The translations under genes and the position numbers were made by a program. Of a DNA stretch of 64,000 bases, positions 8,000 to 16,723 are shown one piece after another. Source of the DNA: Marinimicrococcus flavescens (GTDB taxonomy: Bacteria; Pseudomonadota; Alphaproteobacteria; Geminicoccales; Geminicoccaceae). The notes under the pieces are model-generated. The model was not told the origin of the DNA and did not search any database. It was given only the letters and a program-made list of their open reading frames with translations. The stretch is taken from the NCBI GenBank assembly GCA_029211145.1, contig JARGEQ010000016.1, positions 162,101 through 226,100 on the forward strand. Reading direction: 5' to 3'. Within the stretch, counting starts at the first letter, position 1; the number at the start of each line of letters is the position of its first letter.

Positions 8000-8904
8000 T
8001 CGCTGCCGTGGCCGGTGGCCGCCGAGGCGGCCTCGCCGCGATGGATGCGCACCCGCCGGATGCGCCTGGGATCGGCGTCCACGACCTCGAAGACGAGGCC
8101 GCCGGGATGGCGCACCACCTCGCCGCGGCTGGGCACCCGGTCGAGCAGGGCGAAGATCAGCCCGGCTACCGTGTCCGCCTCGTCGCGCTCGTCCGCCTCG
8201 AGCAGCCGCACCTGCAGCAGCCGCTCGAGATCCTCGAGATCGACCCGGCCGTCGGCCTCGACCGTGCCGTCGGGATGCTCGACCAGCAGGGGGGCGGATA
8301 GCCCGCCATGCTCGTCGCCGATGTCGCCGACGATCTCGGCCACCAGGTCCTCGACGGTCACGAGGCCGTCGGTGCCGCCGAACTCGTCCACCACCACGGC
8401 GATGTGCATCGCCGAGCTGCGCATCTCGGCCAGGAGATCCAGAACCCTCATCGACGGCGGCACCACCAGGACCGGACGGACCACCTTCTCGAGCTGGAAG
8501 TCGACGCCGTCGCCCCAGAACTCGAGGATGTCCTTGACGTGGAGGATGCCCACCACGTCGTCGAGCGTGTCGCGGTAGACGATCAGCCTGGTGTGCTTGG
8601 CGCCGCGCAGGGCACGGACCACCTCGTCGATGCCCGACTCGACAGAGACGGCGCAGATGTCGGTGCGCGGCACCATGACGTCGTCGACGCGCAGCTCGCC
8701 GAACGACAGGACGTTGAGGAGAATGCCGCGTTCCTCCTCGGAAAAGCGGCGTTCGTCCTCCTCGTCGAGCTCCTCGATGATCTCCTCGAGAGCCTCGCGC
8801 AGACCGCCTTCCTGCTCGGAGCGGCCGGCCAGCTCGCGCAGCCGCCGGAACAGGCCTTCCAGCATCGACTGGGGCTCGCTTTCGCGACGCGGAAGCTGCC
8901 TCAT
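7996..8904 (-). CDS. CorC/HlyC-type CBS-domain protein
   Basis: This is a soluble 302-residue protein with the YbeX/CorC architecture: an acidic N-terminal helix region (LEEIIEELDEEDERRFSEEE), two CBS motifs (VDDVMVPRTDICAVSVES; VLVVPPSMRVLDLLAEMRSS with DEFGGTDGLVTVEDLVAEIV), and a C-terminal CorC_HlyC domain (EADTVAGLIFALLDRVPSRG). No membrane segment is visible. E. coli YbeX lies in the same ybeY neighbourhood and is linked to Mg/Co efflux and ribosome maturation; the exact role here is not shown. ATG 8904 overlaps the ybeY stop (ATGA). Confidence 0.92.
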   Translation of the reverse strand: MRQLPRRESEPQSMLEGLFRRLRELAGRSEQEGGLREALEEIIEELDEEDERRFSEEERGILLNVLSFGELRVDDVMVPRTDICAVSVESGIDEVVRALRGAKHTRLIVYRDTLDDVVGILHVKDILEFWGDGVDFQLEKVVRPVLVVPPSMRVLDLLAEMRSSAMHIAVVVDEFGGTDGLVTVEDLVAEIVGDIGDEHGGLSAPLLVEHPDGTVEADGRVDLEDLERLLQVRLLEADERDEADTVAGLIFALLDRVPSRGEVVRHPGGLVFEVVDADPRRIRRVRIHRGEAASAATGHGSE

Positions 8905-9407
8905 GACGCGGCGTCCACGGCGTAGGGATCGGCAATGCCGAGCCCGGCCAGGATCTGCGTCTCGAGCGCCTCCATGCGCTCCGCCTCCTCCGCCTCCTCG
9001 TGGTCGTGGCCCAGGAGGTGCAGCGTGCCGTGCACGACGAGATGGCTCAGATGGTGGGCGGCCTGCTTGCCCTCGCGCATCGCCTCCTCGCGCACCGTCT
9101 CGAGAGCCAGCACGATGTCGCCCAGGAGGCAGGGCGCCTCCTCGGGCAGCTCGACCTCGAGCTCGGCCGGGAAGGACAGCACATTGGTGGGCTTGTCCTT
9201 GCCGCGATAATCGCGGTTGAGGGCGCGCACGGTCTCATCGTCGGCCAGCAGGATGCTCACCTCGATGCGCTCGGCGTCGTCGGGGCGAAGCCGAGCCAGG
9301 ACGGCGCGGACGGCCTCCCGGCACAGGGCCTCGGGGGCGGTGACGACCGACGGCCAGCCAGGGGCCTCGATCGTCACCGCTATAGAGTGGCTACTTTCGC
9401 TGTCCAT
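8901..9407 (-). CDS. ybeY: Endoribonuclease YbeY (rRNA maturation factor)
   Basis: YbeY is a zinc-dependent endoribonuclease for 16S rRNA 3' processing and ribosome quality control. The zinc motif HLVVHGTLHLLGHDH (His-x3-His-x5-His) is intact near residue 125, and the preceding RALNRDYRGKDKPTNVLSF is typical. The start is ATG 9407, one base after the phoH stop; a longer frame upstream shadows phoH. The predicted product is 168 residues, normal for the family. The phoH-ybeY-corC order is conserved. Confidence 0.95.
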   Translation of the reverse strand: MDSESSHSIAVTIEAPGWPSVVTAPEALCREAVRAVLARLRPDDAERIEVSILLADDETVRALNRDYRGKDKPTNVLSFPAELEVELPEEAPCLLGDIVLALETVREEAMREGKQAAHHLSHLVVHGTLHLLGHDHEEAEEAERMEALETQILAGLGIADPYAVDAAS

Positions 9408-9408
9408 T

Positions 9409-10410
9409 TCAGGTCGAGGCGGCCCGGTTCGGGCGCCTGCGTGTCTCCGGTTCGGGTGTGGCGGCTGCCTTGTCGCCGCGCTCATAGGCTTCGATGATCT
9501 CGGTGACGAGAGGATGACGCACGATGTCCCCGCGGTCGAATGTCACCATGCCGATTCCCTCGATCCCGGTGAGCCGCGCCAAAGCGTCGCTGAGGCCGGA
9601 GGGCGTCCCCGGCGGCAGGTCGGTCTGGCTCGGATCGCCGGTTACCACCATGCGCGAGTTCTCGCCGAGGCGGGTGAGGAACATCTTCATCTGGGCCGGT
9701 GAGGTGTTCTGCGCCTCGTCGAGGATGACGAAGGCGTTGCTGAGCGTGCGCCCGCGCATGTACGCGAGCGGCGCTATCTCGATCTGGCCATTCTCCATGC
9801 GGGTCGCAAGACGCCCCTCGGTCAGCATGTCCTGCAGCGCGTCGTAGAGGGGCCGCAGATAGGGGTCGACCTTTTCCTTGAGATCGCCCGGGAGGAAGCC
9901 CAGGCGCTCGCCGGCCTCCACCGCCGGGCGCGAGAGGATCAGACGCTCGACCCGGCGCTGCTTGAGGAACGAGACCCCCTGGGCTACCGCCAGGTAGGTC
10001 TTGCCGGTACCCGCCGGGCCGGTGGCGAATACCAGCTCGAGGGTCTCCAGCGCCCGCACATAGGCCGCCTGGTTCAGCGAGCGCGGCGAGACCGGGCGCC
10101 CCTCGGTGCGGATCTGCACATGCTGGGCAGCGGGCCGCTCGCCGGCGCCGGCCATGCGCAGCGCCGCGTCGACCTCGGCGCGGTCGATCACCGTACCGCG
10201 CTGCGCCTTGGCGTGCAGCGCCTCCAGCACCGCCGCCGCGGCGTGCACGTCGGCGTCGCGGTCCCCCTGGATGAGGACCTCGTTGCCGCGGGTGACGATG
10301 GAGACGGGGATCTTCTGCTCGATGCGCGCGAGGTTCAGATGGTGCTGACCGAAGACGATCGCGCAGGCAGCATTGTCGTCGAAGCTGACGCGGTGGCTGG
10401 CGCCCCGCAT
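9409..10410 (-). CDS. phoH: PhoH-like ATPase
   Basis: PhoH-like proteins are cytoplasmic P-loop ATPases, often suggested to act in RNA metabolism. The 333 residues carry Walker [14 protein letters not shown] (about 131-143), [20 protein letters not shown], Walker [21 protein letters not shown] and [14 protein letters not shown]. An N-terminal KH-like region (about 10-75, [13 protein letters not shown]) is typical of the long form. ATG 10410 is 23 bases after the miaB stop; GTG 10422 is an alternative start. The gene is followed by ybeY after a single base. Confidence 0.93.
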   Translation of the reverse strand: MRGASHRVSFDDNAACAIVFGQHHLNLARIEQKIPVSIVTRGNEVLIQGDRDADVHAAAAVLEALHAKAQRGTVIDRAEVDAALRMAGAGERPAAQHVQIRTEGRPVSPRSLNQAAYVRALETLELVFATGPAGTGKTYLAVAQGVSFLKQRRVERLILSRPAVEAGERLGFLPGDLKEKVDPYLRPLYDALQDMLTEGRLATRMENGQIEIAPLAYMRGRTLSNAFVILDEAQNTSPAQMKMFLTRLGENSRMVVTGDPSQTDLPPGTPSGLSDALARLTGIEGIGMVTFDRGDIVRHPLVTEIIEAYERGDKAAATPEPETRRRPNRAAST

Positions 10411-10433
10411 CTCGGCCACAGGACCGGGCGTCT

Positions 10434-11810
10434 TCAGGCTGCGATCTCCTCTCCCGGGTCCGGCTCCAGGACGGTGCCGGAAAGGCTGTGCGGGTAGCAG
10501 GCGTCGATACGGACCTGGACCAGATCGCCGATGGCGTGTCCCCGCCCCTCGACATGAACCCCCTGCAGGTAGGGCGTGCGCCCGACCAGCTGGCCGGCAT
10601 GGCGCCCGGCCCGCTCGAGCAGCACCGGCAGGACCCGGCCGACGGTCGCCTCGTTGAAGGCGCGGGCCTGGGCGTCGAGCGTCGCCTGCAGGGTGGCGAG
10701 CCGGGCGCTCTTGGTGTCCTCGTGCACCTGCTTGCGCATGGTGGCGCCGGGGGTTCCGGGCCGCGGGCTGTACTTGAAGGAGAAGCTCAAGGCGAAGCCG
10801 ACCTGCTCGACCAGCCGCATGGTGGCCGCGAAGTCCTCGTCGCTCTCGCCCGGAAAGCCCACGATGAAGTCCGAGGAAAGCGCCATGTCGGGGCGTTGCC
10901 CGCGCAGCTTCTCGACGATCCGCAGAAAGTCCGCGGCCGTGTACTTGCGGTTCATCGCCTCGAGCACGCTGTCGGAGCCCGACTGCACCGGCAGGTGCAG
11001 GAACGGCATGAGCTGGGGCACCTCGCCATGGGCGCGGATCAGCTCCTCGTCCATGTCGCGGGGATGGGAGGTGGTGTAGCGGATGCGGGCGAGCCCATCG
11101 ACCTCCGCCAGCGCGCGCACCAGCCGCCCCAGGCTCCAGGTCCGGCCGTCCGGCCCGTCGCCGTGATAGCCGTTGACGTTCTGGCCGAGGAGGGTGATCT
11201 CGCGGGCGCCGGCAGCGACCAGCTGGCGGGCCTCGGCGAGCACCGCTGCGGCCGGCCGGCTGACCTCGGCGCCGCGCGTATAGGGGACCACGCAGAACGA
11301 GCAGAACTTGTCGCACCCCTCCTGCACCGTCAGGAAGGCCGAGACCGGCGAGGACTCGACCTGCCGCGGCAGCTCGTCGAACTTGCTCTCGACCGGGAAG
11401 TCGGTGTCGATCTGCCCGCCCTGCTCGCGGGCCCGGCGGGCCAGCAGCTCGGGCAGCCGGTGATAGGCCTGGGGGCCCACCACGACGTCGACGAAGGCGG
11501 CGCGCTCGAGCATCGCCTCGCCTTCCGCCTGGGCCACACAGCCGGCCACCGCGAGCAGCATGCCGGACTGGCCCTCCGCCTCGCGGCGGTCGCGCAGGCG
11601 GCGCAGCCGGCCGAGCTCGGAATAGACCTTCTCGGCCGCCTTCTCGCGGATGTGGCAGGTGTTGAGGATCACGAGATCGGCGGTCTCGGCCGTATCCACG
11701 CGATTGTACCCGTGCGCGGCCAGCGCCTCCGCCATACGATCGGAATCGTAGACGTTCATCTGGCAGCCATAGGTCTTGATGTAGAGCGACTTGGACACGC
11801 GAGCGGTCAA
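10434..11810 (-). CDS. miaB: tRNA-2-methylthio-N6-dimethylallyladenosine synthase MiaB
   Basis: MiaB is a radical SAM enzyme that adds a methylthio group to i6A37 of tRNAs. The 458 residues show the N-terminal UPF0004 domain with its iron-sulfur cysteines ([28 protein letters not shown]), the radical SAM motif [25 protein letters not shown], and a C-terminal TRAM domain ([20 protein letters not shown]). The frame begins at TTG 11810 with a GGA-containing site eight bases upstream; GTG 11798, four codons in, is a reasonable alternative. No ATG is available at the right place. It opens the minus-strand operon that runs down to xre. Confidence 0.95.
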   Translation of the reverse strand: MTARVSKSLYIKTYGCQMNVYDSDRMAEALAAHGYNRVDTAETADLVILNTCHIREKAAEKVYSELGRLRRLRDRREAEGQSGMLLAVAGCVAQAEGEAMLERAAFVDVVVGPQAYHRLPELLARRAREQGGQIDTDFPVESKFDELPRQVESSPVSAFLTVQEGCDKFCSFCVVPYTRGAEVSRPAAAVLAEARQLVAAGAREITLLGQNVNGYHGDGPDGRTWSLGRLVRALAEVDGLARIRYTTSHPRDMDEELIRAHGEVPQLMPFLHLPVQSGSDSVLEAMNRKYTAADFLRIVEKLRGQRPDMALSSDFIVGFPGESDEDFAATMRLVEQVGFALSFSFKYSPRPGTPGATMRKQVHEDTKSARLATLQATLDAQARAFNEATVGRVLPVLLERAGRHAGQLVGRTPYLQGVHVEGRGHAIGDLVQVRIDACYPHSLSGTVLEPDPGEEIAA

Positions 11811-12002
11811 CTGGTCCGATCGAGACAGCGTAAGAGGCTCATCCGGCGCGCCTTTTCCTTGTGAAGCGCACCGCCGGGCACCGCGCCGGCGGTGTCCGGC
11901 TGGACCAAGCTATACCACGGCCGGGCGCCGCCCGTCGAATACCTCCTACGAGCACGCACCCGGCTATGGGTCGCAGCTTCACGCGCCTGGCGGCGCCTGG
12001 CG

Positions 12003-12434
12003 TCAGCCGACGGAGCGGCGGCCGCGGGCCCGCGGCTTCGTGCCCAGGCCGATCTTCTTGGCCAGGGTCGAGCGCTGCTGGGCGTAGGACGGAGCCACCA
12101 TGGGGTAGTCGTCCGGCAGGCCCCACCGCTTGCGATACTCGTCGGGCGACATGTCGTAGCGGGTCTTGAGGTGGCGCTTGAGCATCTTGAGCTTCTTGCC
12201 GTCCTCGAGACAGATGATGTAGTCGGGCATGACCGACTTCTTGACGGGCACCGCCGGAACGGGCTTTTCCGGCTGCTCCTTCTGCTCCTCCTGCCCCTGC
12301 GTGGACAGGCTCGCATACACGAGCTTAATCAGCTGAGGCAGATCGGCAACCGCCACTGTGTTGTTCGAGACGTGGGAGGCCACAATCTCGGTGGTCAGCG
12401 ACAGCAGCTCGTTCTGGCTTATCTTGTCGGTCAT
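12003..12434 (-). CDS. mucR: MucR/Ros-family transcriptional regulator
   Basis: MucR/Ros proteins bind AT-rich DNA and act as global repressors, including of their own genes, in alphaproteobacteria. The 143 residues contain the family core YIICLEDGKKLKMLKRHL, TRYDMSPDEYRKRWGLP, DYPMVAPSYAQQR and KKIGLG. In the usual zinc-finger set (Cys, Cys/Asp, His, His) the first three ligands are present, but the second His of the HLxTH motif reads Arg here (HLKTRY). ATG 12434 has AAGGA at a good distance. The upstream gap contains an AT-rich patch (12483-12500) that could be an autoregulatory site; this is inference. Confidence 0.93.
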   Translation of the reverse strand: MTDKISQNELLSLTTEIVASHVSNNTVAVADLPQLIKLVYASLSTQGQEEQKEQPEKPVPAVPVKKSVMPDYIICLEDGKKLKMLKRHLKTRYDMSPDEYRKRWGLPDDYPMVAPSYAQQRSTLAKKIGLGTKPRARGRRSVG

Positions 12435-12547
12435 ACTTGCGATAGTCCTTCATAGCCGAGTAAACCGGCGCTCGGAAAGGCAACATATTTCGTATGCACG
12501 GAATAGCAAGAGGTTTTTCGCCCGAAAATGAGAAGGAACCAAGTAGC

Positions 12548-12784
12548 GTGAGCAAGGCCGACCGTGCGCTCGACATCACAGCCGACGTCTGCCCGATGAC
12601 GTTCGTGAGAACCAAGCTCTGCTTGGAGAAGATGGAACCGGGGGAGACGGTGATTATTAGGCTTTGCGGCGGCGAACCGCTGGAAAACGTGCCGCGCGCC
12701 GCGCTCGATCACGGCCACGAAGTGCTGGCCGTGGAACGGGTCGAGGACGACATTTACGAGATCGTGATCCGCAAGAAGGCGTAA
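12548..12784 (+). CDS. TusA-family sulfurtransferase-like protein
   Basis: This is a 78-residue protein of the TusA/SirA/YedF fold. It has the conserved active-site Cys in DVCPMTFVRTKLCLEKMEPG and the family C-terminal part CGGEPLENVPRAALDHGHEV. Such proteins relay persulfide sulfur, for example in tRNA thiolation; the partner here is unknown. I chose GTG 12548 because AAGGA lies about ten bases upstream and it gives the normal family length. ATG 12494 in the same frame has no ribosome site. It is divergent from mucR and convergent with rimI. Confidence 0.85.
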   Translation: MSKADRALDITADVCPMTFVRTKLCLEKMEPGETVIIRLCGGEPLENVPRAALDHGHEVLAVERVEDDIYEIVIRKKA

Positions 12785-12797
12785 GAACTGCCGCCGC

Positions 12798-13337
12798 TCA
12801 GGCCATGTCGCGATCGTCGATCCAGGCCGGCAGGTGCTGCGTCAGGTCGCAGCGCATGGTGTAGGCGCTCACCCGCTCGCCATTGGCGCGCTGGTAATAG
12901 TCGGGCCGCCGCCCGACCTGCTCGAAGCCGTGCACCTTGTAGAGCCGCTGGGCCGAGACATTGTCGACCGCCACCTCGAGGAACATCACCCCCGCCCCCC
13001 ATTCGTGGCAGCGCCGCATGCTGGCCCGCAGCAGCGAGGTAGCCACGCCGCGGCGGCGAAAGCCGGGCGCCACGCCGATGGAGAGCAGCTCACTCTCGTC
13101 GCGTACCACCCGGCACAGGGAGAAGCCCGCGCCCCGCAGCGCCTCGAGACTGGCAAGCCCGCCGTCCTGAAGCCGGGCGATGAGCCCGAAGCCGCCCGGC
13201 AGCGCCAGCAGGTGCGCGAGGTCGGAGCGGCTCCACGAGTCCTCGAAGCAGCTTCGGTGGAGGCGCGTCAGGCGGCCGAGGTCGAACGGGCCCACGGCCT
13301 TGACGCCGATAGCGCCCGGCCGGCGCAGCCCCAGCAC
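12798..13337 (-). CDS. rimI: Ribosomal-protein-alanine N-acetyltransferase RimI-like
   Basis: This is a GNAT-fold acetyltransferase of 179 residues. The acetyl-CoA loop is visible as SIGVAPGFRRRGVATSLL (about 86-103), followed by LEVAVDNVSAQRLYKVHGF and the C-terminal GRRPDYYQ typical of RimI. It starts at GTG 13337, two bases past the tsaB stop. The tsaB-rimI pair is conserved across proteobacteria; in E. coli RimI acetylates ribosomal protein S18. The substrate here is assumed from the family. Confidence 0.9.
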   Translation of the reverse strand: MLGLRRPGAIGVKAVGPFDLGRLTRLHRSCFEDSWSRSDLAHLLALPGGFGLIARLQDGGLASLEALRGAGFSLCRVVRDESELLSIGVAPGFRRRGVATSLLRASMRRCHEWGAGVMFLEVAVDNVSAQRLYKVHGFEQVGRRPDYYQRANGERVSAYTMRCDLTQHLPAWIDDRDMA

Positions 13338-13339
13338 GA

Positions 13340-14008
13340 TCAGGCCGCAGTCACCAGCGCCGCTCCGGCGCCGGGGCGCGCGTCCGCGGCACGGGCATAG
13401 AAGGGAAGAACCGCGTTGCCGGCGACCGGCACGGCGCCCTGGGCCAAAGCGCGCAACGCAGCATGCGCGGCATTGACGGCCCCGGCCCGCCCGCGGCCGG
13501 CCTCGCCGCCGAGGAGCGCAGCCCCGTCGCCCACGAGGATTGCCTCCTCCTCGCCGGCAAGCCGGGCGATCTCGTCCACCCCGGCGGTCACCGGCTCGCC
13601 CGCGGGCATGCCGGGAGTCTCGAAGCGCTGGGCCACCAGCTCGCCCCGCCGGACATCGAGCGCGACCAGGCAGGGGAAGGTCCCGCCTTCCCTGCCCCAG
13701 CCCTCGGCCACCGCCGCCAGCCGCGTCACCGGCAGCACCTGCAGGCCGGCAGCCAGCGCCAACGCGCGCGCCACGGCGACGCCGGCACGCACGCCGGTAA
13801 AGCCCCCGGGGCCGGTCACCACCACCAGGAGATCGAGATCACCCCACGAAACACGCGCCTCGGCCAGCACCGCTTCGATCGCCGGCAGGAGGGCGTCGGC
13901 GAGGCCGGTGGCCGCGGGAAGGTCACGCAGGGCGCGCGTCTCACCCCCGGCGACAACAGCCACCGAGGCTTCCGGTCCAGTCGTGTCGATCGCCAGAAGA
14001 CGCTGCAT
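13340..14008 (-). CDS. tsaB: tRNA threonylcarbamoyladenosine biosynthesis protein TsaB
   Basis: TsaB is the non-catalytic partner of TsaD in making t6A37 of tRNAs. The 222 residues have the ASKHA-type N-terminus LLAIDTTGPEASVAVV and the hallmark VVTGPGGFTGVRAGVAVARA (about 63-82), without the metal-binding His motif of TsaD. ATG 14008 has a GGCAGGG ribosome site. It lies 14 bases after the NifU-type gene and is followed by rimI. Confidence 0.94.
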   Translation of the reverse strand: MQRLLAIDTTGPEASVAVVAGGETRALRDLPAATGLADALLPAIEAVLAEARVSWGDLDLLVVVTGPGGFTGVRAGVAVARALALAAGLQVLPVTRLAAVAEGWGREGGTFPCLVALDVRRGELVAQRFETPGMPAGEPVTAGVDEIARLAGEEEAILVGDGAALLGGEAGRGRAGAVNAAHAALRALAQGAVPVAGNAVLPFYARAADARPGAGAALVTAA

Positions 14009-14022
14009 CGCCCTGCCGGCTC

Positions 14023-14583
14023 CTAGGAGATCGACCGAACCTCCACCACTTCCGGCACATAGTACTTGAGGAGGTTCTCGATGCCGTTCTTGAGGGTGAT
14101 CACCGAGCTGGGGCAGCCGGCGCAGGCGCCGCGCATGTGCAGGTAGACAACGCCGCGCTCATAGCCCTGGAAAACGATGTCGCCGCCGTCGCGGGCCACC
14201 GCCGGGCGCACCCGGGTCTCGATCAGCTCCTTGATCTGGCGCACGGCGGGATCGTCGTCGTCGCTGGCGGCACCGTGCTGCTCGATCGTGGCGGTCGGGT
14301 GCAGGACCGGATCGCCCGACATGAAATGCTCCATGACGGCACCCAGCACGGCCGGCTTCATCACGTACCAGTCGAGACCCTCGGCCTTGGTGACGCTGAT
14401 GAAGTCCGCTCCCAGATAGACGCCGGCCACGCCGTCGACGGCGAAGATGCGCTCCGCCAGCGGCGAGGCCTGCCCGGCCTCGTCCGCGTCGCGAAACTCC
14501 GCCACGCCCTCGGCCATCACCTCGCGGCCCGGCAGGAACTTCAAGGTGGCCGGGTTCGGGGTCTGCTCGGTCTGAATGAACAT
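14023..14583 (-). CDS. NifU-type iron-sulfur scaffold protein (Nfu)
   Basis: This is an Fe-S cluster carrier of 186 residues. The N-terminal Nfu_N domain (MFIQTEQTPNPATLKFLPGR) is followed by a C-terminal NifU domain with the cluster-binding motif GACAGCPSSVITLKNGIENL. This architecture is the common alphaproteobacterial and mitochondrial NFU1 type, distinct from gammaproteobacterial NfuA. It starts at ATG 14583. It probably supplies clusters to enzymes such as MiaB, whose gene is close by; that link is inference. Confidence 0.94.
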   Translation of the reverse strand: MFIQTEQTPNPATLKFLPGREVMAEGVAEFRDADEAGQASPLAERIFAVDGVAGVYLGADFISVTKAEGLDWYVMKPAVLGAVMEHFMSGDPVLHPTATIEQHGAASDDDDPAVRQIKELIETRVRPAVARDGGDIVFQGYERGVVYLHMRGACAGCPSSVITLKNGIENLLKYYVPEVVEVRSIS

Positions 14584-14666
14584 CGTGTCGCTACTCCAGG
14601 CGCCGCATCCGACAGATGGGACGGTGTGGCCGGGGATGCAAGGCCCAGACTTGCGGCCTTTGCGCG

Positions 14667-15617
14667 CTACTTCAAGAGGATGTTGATGACCTCGTAGAGC
14701 TGGAAACGTGCGCGCAGCAACAGGAAGCCCTGGGCTGCCAGATGATTGGGCACGGTCTGGCCGTCGAGCTCGCCATTGGCGACCACCCAGGGCGCCAGGG
14801 CGGCGGCGGCGCGCAGGCTCGCCAGCATCTCGTCCCAGTTACGCTGGACATTCCGCTCGCCGAGCACGCCGGCATAGTCGATGCCGAGTGCCTCGAGCAG
14901 CAGGTAATAGGCGTAGAGGCGGCCCTTGGTGGCGTAGAAGAGATCGTCGGCGGCGGGGTCGATCCAGGCGTCGCCGTAATCCTCGATCCGCTGGCTCAGG
15001 GCGGCCGAGGAGCCGCCGATGTCGGCGGCGATGCGCTCGAGGGTGGCCATGAGATTGTCGGAGCGCCGCTCGAAGTTGGCGTTGCCGGCGGCGAGCCGCT
15101 CGTTGTAGCGGCGCAGGTCCTCGATGGCCTTGCGGTACTGGCTCTCCGAGCTCGGCTGCACGGGCGTGCTCGACCACTCGAAGATCCACACGTCGCCCGG
15201 ATATTTGAGCCGGCCGGCAGCGCTGTCGGCGTCCGGGTCGACCTGGCTGGTGCCGCGCGCCCGGGCGATCTGGTCGGTGAGCTCGATGGCGAAGCGCGAG
15301 AGCGCCGCCACGATGCCCGCCTGGAAGTTCGGCATGTTGTCGAGGATCGCCGCCGGCTGGAACCACGGGTCGTTGGCGACCCAGCGGTGGACGTTGACCT
15401 CGCGATCGATCAGGGCTGCCGCCACCGCCACCGCCCGGCTGCCGTTCTCCGGCACCTCCACGTCTTGCGCGAAGCCGGGATCGTCGTCGATCTCGTGCAG
15501 CCAGAGCGCACCCCCGGCGTAGTAGAGACCCGCCAGCACCGCCAGCACGCCCACCACCCCGAGGCCACGCTTCGCCCAGTTTCCCTGCGGCTTTCCCGCC
15601 GGCGCCGTTCCGTCCAC
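14667..15617 (-). CDS. DUF2333 family inner-membrane-anchored protein
   Basis: The function is unknown. The 316-residue protein has one N-terminal membrane anchor (about residues 18-38, GLGVVGVLAVLAGLYYAGGA) and a large, probably periplasmic, helical domain. Family-like segments include DPWFQPAAILDNMPNFQAGI, PGDVWIFEWSSTPVQPSSES and YATKGRLYAYYLLLEALG. GTG 15617 has a very strong ribosome site (GGAAGGAGAGGG). It lies between trpS and the nfu gene, where many alphaproteobacteria carry a universal stress protein. DUF2333 is my recognition by eye and should be checked with a profile search. Confidence 0.75.
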   Translation of the reverse strand: MDGTAPAGKPQGNWAKRGLGVVGVLAVLAGLYYAGGALWLHEIDDDPGFAQDVEVPENGSRAVAVAAALIDREVNVHRWVANDPWFQPAAILDNMPNFQAGIVAALSRFAIELTDQIARARGTSQVDPDADSAAGRLKYPGDVWIFEWSSTPVQPSSESQYRKAIEDLRRYNERLAAGNANFERRSDNLMATLERIAADIGGSSAALSQRIEDYGDAWIDPAADDLFYATKGRLYAYYLLLEALGIDYAGVLGERNVQRNWDEMLASLRAAAALAPWVVANGELDGQTVPNHLAAQGFLLLRARFQLYEVINILLK

Positions 15618-15665
15618 TCGCCCTCTCCTTCCGGGTGCCCTCAGCGGGCGCGGCCCTCCGGCCCC

Positions 15666-16679
15666 TCAGGGACGCGGAAAGCCCACCAGCTCATGGACCT
15701 GGGCGAGCACCGGGTCGGCGACCGCCCTCGCCTGCGCCGCGCCATCCTCGAGTATGCTATCGAGGTAGCCAGGATCAGCCAGCAGGCGGCGCATCTCGCC
15801 GGCGATCGGCGCCAGCTTCTCGACCGCGAGATCGGCCAGCCGGCCCTTGAAATCGGAGAAGCTCGCCTCGGCGTACTCGCGCTCCACCTCGGCGCGGGTG
15901 CTGCCCGCCAGCGCCGCATAGATGGTCAGCAGGTTCGAGGCCTCCGGGCGGTTCTCCCGGTCGAAGGAGATCCCCAGGATGGCATCGGACTTGGCCCGGC
16001 GGATCTTCTGGGCGATGGCGTCGGCATCGTCGGTGAGGTTGATGCGCGACATGTCCGAAGTGTCGGACTTGCTCATCTTCTTGGTGCCGTCGCGCAGCGA
16101 CATGACCCGCGTCGCCTCGCCCAGGATCAGCGGCTCGGGCTGCGGGAAGAACTCGCTCTCGAACTTCCGATTGAAGATGGCGGCGATGTCGCGCGCCAGC
16201 TCGAGATGCTGCTTCTGGTCCTCGCCGACCGGGACATGGGTCGCCCGGTACACCAGGATGTCGGCGGCCATCAGCACGGGGTAGGAGAACAGACCCACGG
16301 GCGCGTTCTCGCGATGCTTGCCGGCCTTCTCCTTGAACTGGGTCATCCGGTTGAGCCAGCCCATGGGCGTCACGCAGTTGAGCACCCAGGCCAGGCGGGC
16401 GTGCGCTGCCACGCTGCTCTGCACGAAGAGGGCCGAGCGCTTCGGATCGACGCCCGACGCGAGGATCGCGGCTGCCACCTCGTGGATGTTGCGGCGCATC
16501 TGCGCGGCATCCTGCAGGGTCGTCAGCGCGTGCTGGTCGACGATGCAGTAGATGCAGCGATGGCTCTCCTGCAGGGTCACCCAGTTGCGCAGCGCGCCCA
16601 GATAGTTGCCCAGATGAATGCCGTGCGTCGGCTGGATGCCGGAGAAGATGAGACCCTGCATGTGGTGGACTTTCGCCAT
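15666..16679 (-). CDS. trpS: Tryptophanyl-tRNA synthetase
   Basis: TrpS charges tRNA-Trp. It is a class I synthetase of 337 residues. The HIGH-region motif is [18 protein letters not shown] near the N-terminus and the KMSKS loop is [13 protein letters not shown] (about 197-209). ATG 16679 has AGGA almost adjacent; ATG 16661 (MQGLIFSG) is an alternative start. It is 44 bases downstream of murJ and cotranscribed with the genes below it by position. Confidence 0.97.
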   Translation of the reverse strand: MAKVHHMQGLIFSGIQPTHGIHLGNYLGALRNWVTLQESHRCIYCIVDQHALTTLQDAAQMRRNIHEVAAAILASGVDPKRSALFVQSSVAAHARLAWVLNCVTPMGWLNRMTQFKEKAGKHRENAPVGLFSYPVLMAADILVYRATHVPVGEDQKQHLELARDIAAIFNRKFESEFFPQPEPLILGEATRVMSLRDGTKKMSKSDTSDMSRINLTDDADAIAQKIRRAKSDAILGISFDRENRPEASNLLTIYAALAGSTRAEVEREYAEASFSDFKGRLADLAVEKLAPIAGEMRRLLADPGYLDSILEDGAAQARAVADPVLAQVHELVGFPRP

Positions 16680-16723
16680 TCCTGCTGTCGGACGCCCGTA
16701 AGGACCACGCACCCCCTGCTGCG

